From positions 49,887 through 113,886 of the forward strand of contig JAKQSI010000004.1 in assembly GCA_029570205.1 (NCBI GenBank): a stretch of DNA of 64,000 nt, read 5' to 3'. Under the pieces are notes generated by a model. It ran no database searches. It had not been told where the DNA came from and saw only the letters and a list, made by a program, of their open reading frames with translations. Both the position numbers and the translations under genes were made by a program. Source of the stretch: Candidatus Omnitrophota bacterium (GTDB lineage Bacteria > Hinthialibacterota > Hinthialibacteria > Hinthialibacterales > JAKPRU01). This document shows positions 59,611 through 64,000 of the stretch, one piece after another (position 1 is the first letter of the stretch; each line of letters opens with the position of its first letter).

Positions 59611-61455
59611 TCAAATCGCGCCGAAATACTCCCAATTATCATCAAAACCCATTGAAAGACCGAATTCGGATTGGAAATCCATCCTGCCGGACAGCTCAAT
59701 ATAGCGCATTTTTTCCGAAATGACTCGTGAACGTCGCATTCCAGGCTCCGATAACAGCATTATTTTTGCGCCAACCCATGCCGCATTCCCGATAAAGTTC
59801 ACTTTTTCGATATCCATGGGCGGGATCAGGCCAACTTTCAGCGCCGATTCCGGTCGCAAATGGCTTCCAAACGCACCGGCAATTAAGACTCTGTCGATTC
59901 TATCGACCGTGATTCCCTGTTCATAACAAAGGATCTTAATGCCGGCTTTTACGGCCCCCTTTGCAAGCTGGATTTCACGTATGTCCTTATCTGTTAAAGA
60001 GATAGAACTCTTTTTATTTTCCCAGAGAACAAATCGGGTTCCTTCAACGTTTTCCCTGATTCGCTCTCGAAGCCAGTCGGGACCGGAGTATTCTTTCGGC
60101 GGCAGCAGCCGTCCGGTTCGATCCACCACGCCCGTTTCGAGCAGCAGGGCCAGTGCATCCACCAGACCCGATCCGCAGATGCCTGCCGGTTCCGCATCCC
60201 CGATCACCCCCAGACGCAGTTCGTTTCTTTCTACCCAGACCCGTTCAATCGCTCCCTCCATGGCACGCATACCCTGCGAGATTTCACCGCCCTCAAATGC
60301 CGGTCCGGCGGCGCAGGCGCACGCCGTCATATTATGTTGATATGTCAACACGATCTCCGCGTTTGTTCCGAGGTCCAACATTATCAGCGTCTCGTCGGAC
60401 TCATAAAGCGAAGCGGCAAGAATATCCGCCACAATATCGCCACCGACATATCCGGCGATCACCGGCGCGACACAGACACACCCGTCCGGGTGAATCTTCA
60501 CTCCCAACTCCCGCGCTTTCCACACAGAGGGGCGATGACAAACCGGAACGAACGGAGAAGAGGCGATCGGAGTGGGGTCCATTTGCAGAAAAAGTTGCTG
60601 CATGATGGTATTTCCTGCCAGGCTCACCGCGTAGATTTCCTCTTTCCGATCTGCAACCAGCTGCTCAATCAGCCTGTTCAGCGTCTCCGCAGCATGGCGA
60701 TGCAGCGTTTCCAGGCCGTCTCTTCTCTCCCGGACATAGCTCAGCCGTGAGATCACATCGCCGCCACAGACAACCTGCCTGTTCGTCATTCCATGTTTAG
60801 CAAATTCCGTACCGGTTTTGACATCGTGAAGGGATGCCACCACCGTGGTTGTCCCCAAATCCACCGCGACTCCGTAAACGCCTTGTGTCGTCCCTTGTGA
60901 GTGCAATGCGAGCCAGTCCTCGCCGAACAGAACCGCTGTGACTGCCCAATTGGATTCTCGCAAAAGGCGGGGCAGATTGCGAAGCAGATGACCCGGAAGA
61001 GGCTTAGCGTGAATTCCTTGAGAGCGCAGAGCCTCCAGCAATCGCTCCTCATCGGCGCGTTGATCTGTCACCGATGGCGGTTGCAGAACCAAGTCCACCG
61101 CGCGCAAAGGGGACCGGATTTCGTACGCCGGTTCCTTCCCTTCCTGGAGGATTACATCCGTTTTGGCCGGTGTTTGCAACGCTCTCACATCAACCGGTCC
61201 AAGAATCTCCACCCGGCAACACAGCCGCAACCCCTTCTCCAATTCCTCCGGTGTATACAACTCCCTCTCTTCCTCGGATGGCAGGTTGACTTCCCCCCTG
61301 ACATCGATTCGGCATTTCCCACAAATCCCATGGCCGCCGCATGGAAACTCCATGTCGATCCCTGCTTTGGATATCGCATCCCGGAGGGGGGTCCCGGTCG
61401 GAACTGAGACTGCTTTTCTTTCCGGCTGAAACGTCACAACCGCCTGATTTCTCAT
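59611..61455 (-). CDS. RACo/RamA-like reductive activase of corrinoid proteins (2Fe-2S + ASKHA, DUF4445)
   Basis: A 614-residue protein. An N-terminal plant-type [2Fe-2S] ferredoxin domain has PCGGHGICGKCRIDV and a fourth Cys in LRLCCRVE. A linker domain leads to an ASKHA ATPase (GVAVDLGTTTVVASLHDV, LIMLDLGTNAEIVLTYQHN, GICGSGLVDALALLLE, VLIAGAFGSHLRPESALKVG). Family members hydrolyse ATP to drive one-electron reduction of Co(II) to Co(I) in corrinoid methyltransferase systems. No corrinoid protein or methyltransferase gene is in the window, so the partner is elsewhere. All four Fe-S Cys are present. Confidence 0.92.
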   Translation of the reverse strand: MRNQAVVTFQPERKAVSVPTGTPLRDAISKAGIDMEFPCGGHGICGKCRIDVRGEVNLPSEEERELYTPEELEKGLRLCCRVEILGPVDVRALQTPAKTDVILQEGKEPAYEIRSPLRAVDLVLQPPSVTDQRADEERLLEALRSQGIHAKPLPGHLLRNLPRLLRESNWAVTAVLFGEDWLALHSQGTTQGVYGVAVDLGTTTVVASLHDVKTGTEFAKHGMTNRQVVCGGDVISRLSYVRERRDGLETLHRHAAETLNRLIEQLVADRKEEIYAVSLAGNTIMQQLFLQMDPTPIASSPFVPVCHRPSVWKARELGVKIHPDGCVCVAPVIAGYVGGDIVADILAASLYESDETLIMLDLGTNAEIVLTYQHNMTACACAAGPAFEGGEISQGMRAMEGAIERVWVERNELRLGVIGDAEPAGICGSGLVDALALLLETGVVDRTGRLLPPKEYSGPDWLRERIRENVEGTRFVLWENKKSSISLTDKDIREIQLAKGAVKAGIKILCYEQGITVDRIDRVLIAGAFGSHLRPESALKVGLIPPMDIEKVNFIGNAAWVGAKIMLLSEPGMRRSRVISEKMRYIELSGRMDFQSEFGLSMGFDDNWEYFGAI

Positions 61456-61699
61456 CTTTTACTTCCGCTGCTTCTCCTTTTATTGAAACATCTCAGGATG
61501 ATAAAGATCACCGAACCATCCTAGTGCATTGTCCAACAAATGTCTTGCTCGATGGTTGGTCCGGCTGTTGCTTTCATTGTTATTCTGAACAAATAGGAGG
61601 AATCTCGGTCGAAATGACAACGTGCTCTGCTTCTTGGCTCTTTGTTCCTTTCCCGCTACACTCGACGGAAATTCGAGAAGACCTGGAACATGTCCTCCA

Positions 61700-63595
61700 A
61701 TGATTGATATTACCGTTGACGACAGCCATCTCCCTTCCCGCGAAACGGAAAAACCGGCGCCTCCCGGGTCCCGATGGAGCCGAATCGTTCCGGCCGACCT
61801 GACTTGCTATCATTTGCTTTTTGTTCTTGCGGCGCTGGTTTATCTTTATTGCTGCATTCAAGCCCTTGATCTGACATACGTCGATTTCGGCGATGGGAAT
61901 TATCTGTACCTTTCCTGGCAGCTTTCGCAAGGCGAGAAATTGTATGTAGACCTGCCCTCGCCACAGCCGCCGCTGCATCTTTTTCTCGGATCTATTCTGG
62001 TAAAACTCGGTGGCGGATCGCTGGTGGTTGTCCGTGTGTTTCAGGCGATTCTCCGGATTGTGACCGGCGCGCTGGTCTGGGCCATTGCGGGGCAGATTGG
62101 AAAAAGTTTGCTTATTTCCGCGCTGGCGGGGGTGATTTATATTTGGCTCCCCGAAGGGGTCTGGTGGAGTCGCGGCTACCAGTCCGAACACTTGCTGATC
62201 TTCATTCAATGTCTCCAGACTTATCTGTTTCTGAGGGCGCTTGAGAAAAAGGGTCCCGGACGGCTCCTGATTCTTTCCGGTGTGATTGGAAGCCTGGGAG
62301 TGTTCACCAATATGACGGCCGTGCCGTATCTGGCGCTGCAGATCGTTTATCTCATTTACCGGTTCCGTCCCCGCTTCATCCCATTTCGGAAGAAATCTCC
62401 TTCGCAGGCCCAACCGGGGTTTTTCTGGACGTTTCTTTTCTCATTGGGGATACCCTGTCTGCTGCTGTTCATGCTTATGAACTCTTACAGCCAGGGCCAT
62501 TATCTCGACCAGGTTTGGAGTCGGCAGGTGGGCACATTCCCCACGCGGTCTCTCGGCGAGCTGGTCCGGCATGTTTCTTCCAAACTGACCACGGAATATG
62601 GGGATATTGTCGCGTTTGAAGGGGGATTTGTGCTCCTGGCGATTCTGGGCGTGTTGGTGTATCTGGGACTGGGGGAAAAGAATCCACATCGGGTCTATCT
62701 GTTGTGGTGGGCTATTGCTTCTTTTGGGTCCATCCTGTTTGTGACCAAGGGCGGCACGGTCGAGTATATTTTCACGCTGGGCGAGCCGGCTGTTGCCGTA
62801 TTTTCGGCGTTTTTTCTTGGAACCTTTTTCATCGGTGTAGGTATCCCCACTACTGTGCAGGAGGTTCGCAGAACCCCTGTTCTGTCTTGGGGGAAAATCA
62901 TCCTGGTGGTCCTGTTCCTGATTCCGACGTTGTGGGTCAAAGGAGGATGGCTTATCGTGCAGACCATGCAGAACCGCATGTCGGTCATGGAGTTTCCTGA
63001 GCCGCAGGTTCAGGCCGTTCGCTATATCATCGAGAAATACACGAGGCCGGACGATCCGATCATCGCCGTGCCGTTTTATGCGTTTGTCTCCGGCAGACGG
63101 TTGGCCGCGCATTTTCCTTATGATTTTATCCTGGCCTTCGCTTACGACCACGAATATGAGGCCCTGGAACGCGAATTGGGCAAACAGTTCGGGTTGCCGA
63201 GAATCGATGCATGGCGGCAGGAACCTGAAAATCCTCGCACGCCCCTGTATGGCGCAGTGGAAATCGCCCGTCTTCGCGCGGAATTCGACAAAAATCCCAA
63301 TCTATACGAGAAATACAGCGCCCTGAATATGTTTCTGAAACTGAATCAACTTCTCAATACCCAGCAAATCCCATTGGTTATCACCAACCGACGCAACATC
63401 TTGACCTGGCTTCCCTTGTTGTATCAGCCTTTGAGGGATCGGTATGACATTTTGGATATTGAGGTCGGACCGGGCAGTCCGCTGGAAGGCCGTTACGACA
63501 GATCATCAAAGATTCTGTATTCACGTGAGGAGCAACTGCAATTCTTTATCCCGCGCCGGTATGAAGCCCCAGCGATGCCTTCCTCTGCCGGTTAG
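61700..63595 (+). CDS. GT39/PMT_2-like membrane glycosyltransferase
   Basis: A 631-residue membrane protein with about ten spans. The first loop YVDFGDGNYLYLSWQLSQGE and LYVDLPSPQPPLHLFLGSI match dolichyl/polyprenyl-phosphate-sugar transferases (acidic pair plus the SPxPPL phrase). The later part (QVQAVRYIIEKYTRPDDPII) is a soluble tail typical of these proteins. It probably moves a sugar from a lipid carrier to a surface glycan or protein. I start at ATG 61700 rather than the open frame at 61622, since this gives the usual short cytoplasmic N-terminus. A weak ribosome binding site leaves the start somewhat uncertain. Confidence 0.85.
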   Translation: MIDITVDDSHLPSRETEKPAPPGSRWSRIVPADLTCYHLLFVLAALVYLYCCIQALDLTYVDFGDGNYLYLSWQLSQGEKLYVDLPSPQPPLHLFLGSILVKLGGGSLVVVRVFQAILRIVTGALVWAIAGQIGKSLLISALAGVIYIWLPEGVWWSRGYQSEHLLIFIQCLQTYLFLRALEKKGPGRLLILSGVIGSLGVFTNMTAVPYLALQIVYLIYRFRPRFIPFRKKSPSQAQPGFFWTFLFSLGIPCLLLFMLMNSYSQGHYLDQVWSRQVGTFPTRSLGELVRHVSSKLTTEYGDIVAFEGGFVLLAILGVLVYLGLGEKNPHRVYLLWWAIASFGSILFVTKGGTVEYIFTLGEPAVAVFSAFFLGTFFIGVGIPTTVQEVRRTPVLSWGKIILVVLFLIPTLWVKGGWLIVQTMQNRMSVMEFPEPQVQAVRYIIEKYTRPDDPIIAVPFYAFVSGRRLAAHFPYDFILAFAYDHEYEALERELGKQFGLPRIDAWRQEPENPRTPLYGAVEIARLRAEFDKNPNLYEKYSALNMFLKLNQLLNTQQIPLVITNRRNILTWLPLLYQPLRDRYDILDIEVGPGSPLEGRYDRSSKILYSREEQLQFFIPRRYEAPAMPSSAG

Positions 63596-63663
63596 GTACC
63601 GATTGTGGAGCAAGCGCGTGGCGCGAACGATTTTTACCGTGGATTCCCGTCTGAGAATGGACT

Positions 63664-63714
63664 GATCCGAATTGCGGATCGACAGGTTGCGCGTTCGAAT
63701 CTCGCCGGGTGCGC
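63664..63714 (+). other. tRNA-like 3' fragment
   Basis: A GATCC-GAATTGC-GGATC stem-loop is followed by CAGGTTGCGCGTTCGAATCT and CGCCGGGTGCGC, the variable loop, T-arm and acceptor end of a tRNA. It differs from tRNA-Arg (37435-37508) at about four of 30 positions. There is no 5' acceptor or D-arm, so this is a remnant rather than a working tRNA. Confidence 0.55.
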
Positions 63715-63841
63715 TCCTGTTCTGCCGGATGACCGCTTGTTCTCATAGACAATTCAGGTGGTAGCGGACCCACGCTTGATACTCGGGAAAGACCATGCGA
63801 CTCCACATACTAATCCAAACCATATATAGTAGGCATGTGGC

Positions 63842-63869
63842 TTGACTAACGAATGGATTCGGGTAGAAT
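63842..63869 (+). promoter_or_regulatory. Promoter of the IS630-type transposase
   Basis: TTGACT at 63842-63847 and TAGAAT at 63864-63869 are separated by 16 bases and lie just ahead of the transposase ATG at 63878, leaving almost no leader. Confidence 0.6.
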
Positions 63870-63877
63870 GTGTAATT

Positions 63878-64000
63878 ATGACAAAATCGGATGCACGTTC
63901 GCTGAGTCAAGAGAGTCAAGAGGACCTTCGGATGCGGGTGGTGCGCGCGATTGTAGACGGGATGAAACAGACGGAAGCCGTTCGGGTGTTCCAGGTTTCG
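63878..64000 (+). CDS. IS630-family transposase, partial (continues beyond right edge)
   Basis: The first 41 residues, MTKSDARSLSQESQEDLR, then VVRAIVDGMKQTEAVRVFQV, match the N-terminal helix-turn-helix start of IS630-family transposases (LSxexrexlRxRxVxAvxxGxxqxxAAxxFgVs). The DDE catalytic domain would lie beyond the edge. The promoter stands immediately upstream, and a tRNA-like fragment lies about 160 bases before it, suggesting an insertion-prone spot. Confidence 0.8.
   Translation, partial: MTKSDARSLSQESQEDLRMRVVRAIVDGMKQTEAVRVFQVS

Noticed and set aside
63689..63714. Functional tRNA gene
   Set aside because: The 5' acceptor strand and D-arm are missing and the anticodon-like loop lacks U33.

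Overview
The window is about 55% GC bacterial chromosome, densely coded on both strands in short operons. No gene fixes the taxonomy. Seven pre-peptidase (PPC) repeats plus a cohesin-like module, Thr-Pro linkers, several DUF families (DUF1080, DUF5010), a sulfatase, Tat-exported oxidoreductases, pilin-like proteins, a flagellar hook protein and abundant dispersed palindromic repeats together suggest an uncultured, flagellated, polysaccharide-degrading Gram-negative lineage in or near the planctomycete/verrucomicrobia/Sumerlaeota-like candidate phyla. That placement is inference.

Layout. 1-7.3 kb: the 3' part of a GH116 glucosidase (cut by the left edge), an RsbW-type anti-sigma kinase, a large membrane glycosyltransferase-like protein, a decayed patch with an IS21-like end, and a Tat-exported sulfatase. 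7.3-14.3 kb: a 1421-residue secreted PPC/cohesin protein, then recJ with a small membrane protein. 14.7-25.2 kb: two Hsp20 genes, a sugar isomerase-like TIM barrel, a double YggT protein, a second membrane glycosyltransferase-like protein, a Gfo/Idh/MocA oxidoreductase, a pseudopilin, a GH2-like secreted protein, and a tiny lipoprotein coupled to a YjbQ-family gene. 25.4-36.9 kb: an oversized flgL behind a candidate sigma-54 site, a stand-alone AICAR transformylase, a metallophosphoesterase, rseP, a 165-bp MITE-like element, a large secreted protein and a HisC-like aminotransferase. 37-50 kb: a broken four-helix-bundle gene, tRNA-Arg(CCU), apt, a principal-type sigma factor with a good promoter, a secreted protein with a long leader, a PAS histidine kinase with receiver, a four-copy tandem repeat, a DUF1080 protein, a membrane-anchored repeat protein, a second pseudopilin, infC-rpmI-rplT and tRNA-Val(GAC). 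50-64 kb: an OppA-like lipoprotein fused in frame to undecaprenyl-diphosphatase, a DUF5010 protein, a DinB protein, a truncated MauE-like remnant, guaB, a secreted repeat protein, a RACo-like corrinoid activase, a third membrane glycosyltransferase and the start of an IS630-family transposase at the right edge.

How it fits together. Many products are exported and glycan-related (GH116, GH2-like, sulfatase, DUF1080, DUF5010, sugar isomerase, oxidoreductase), consistent with scavenging complex, partly sulfated carbohydrate. Three large membrane proteins of the GT-C type suggest surface glycan synthesis. Housekeeping genes (recJ, apt, purH domain, guaB, infC-rpmI-rplT, rseP, sigma factor) are interspersed, so this is core chromosome rather than a genomic island. 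The most notable observations are the SBP_bac_5-UppP fusion, a palindromic repeat that encodes the residues just before the hydrophobic segment of two unrelated exported proteins in the same frame, and a six-unit repeat family shared by two otherwise different surface proteins.
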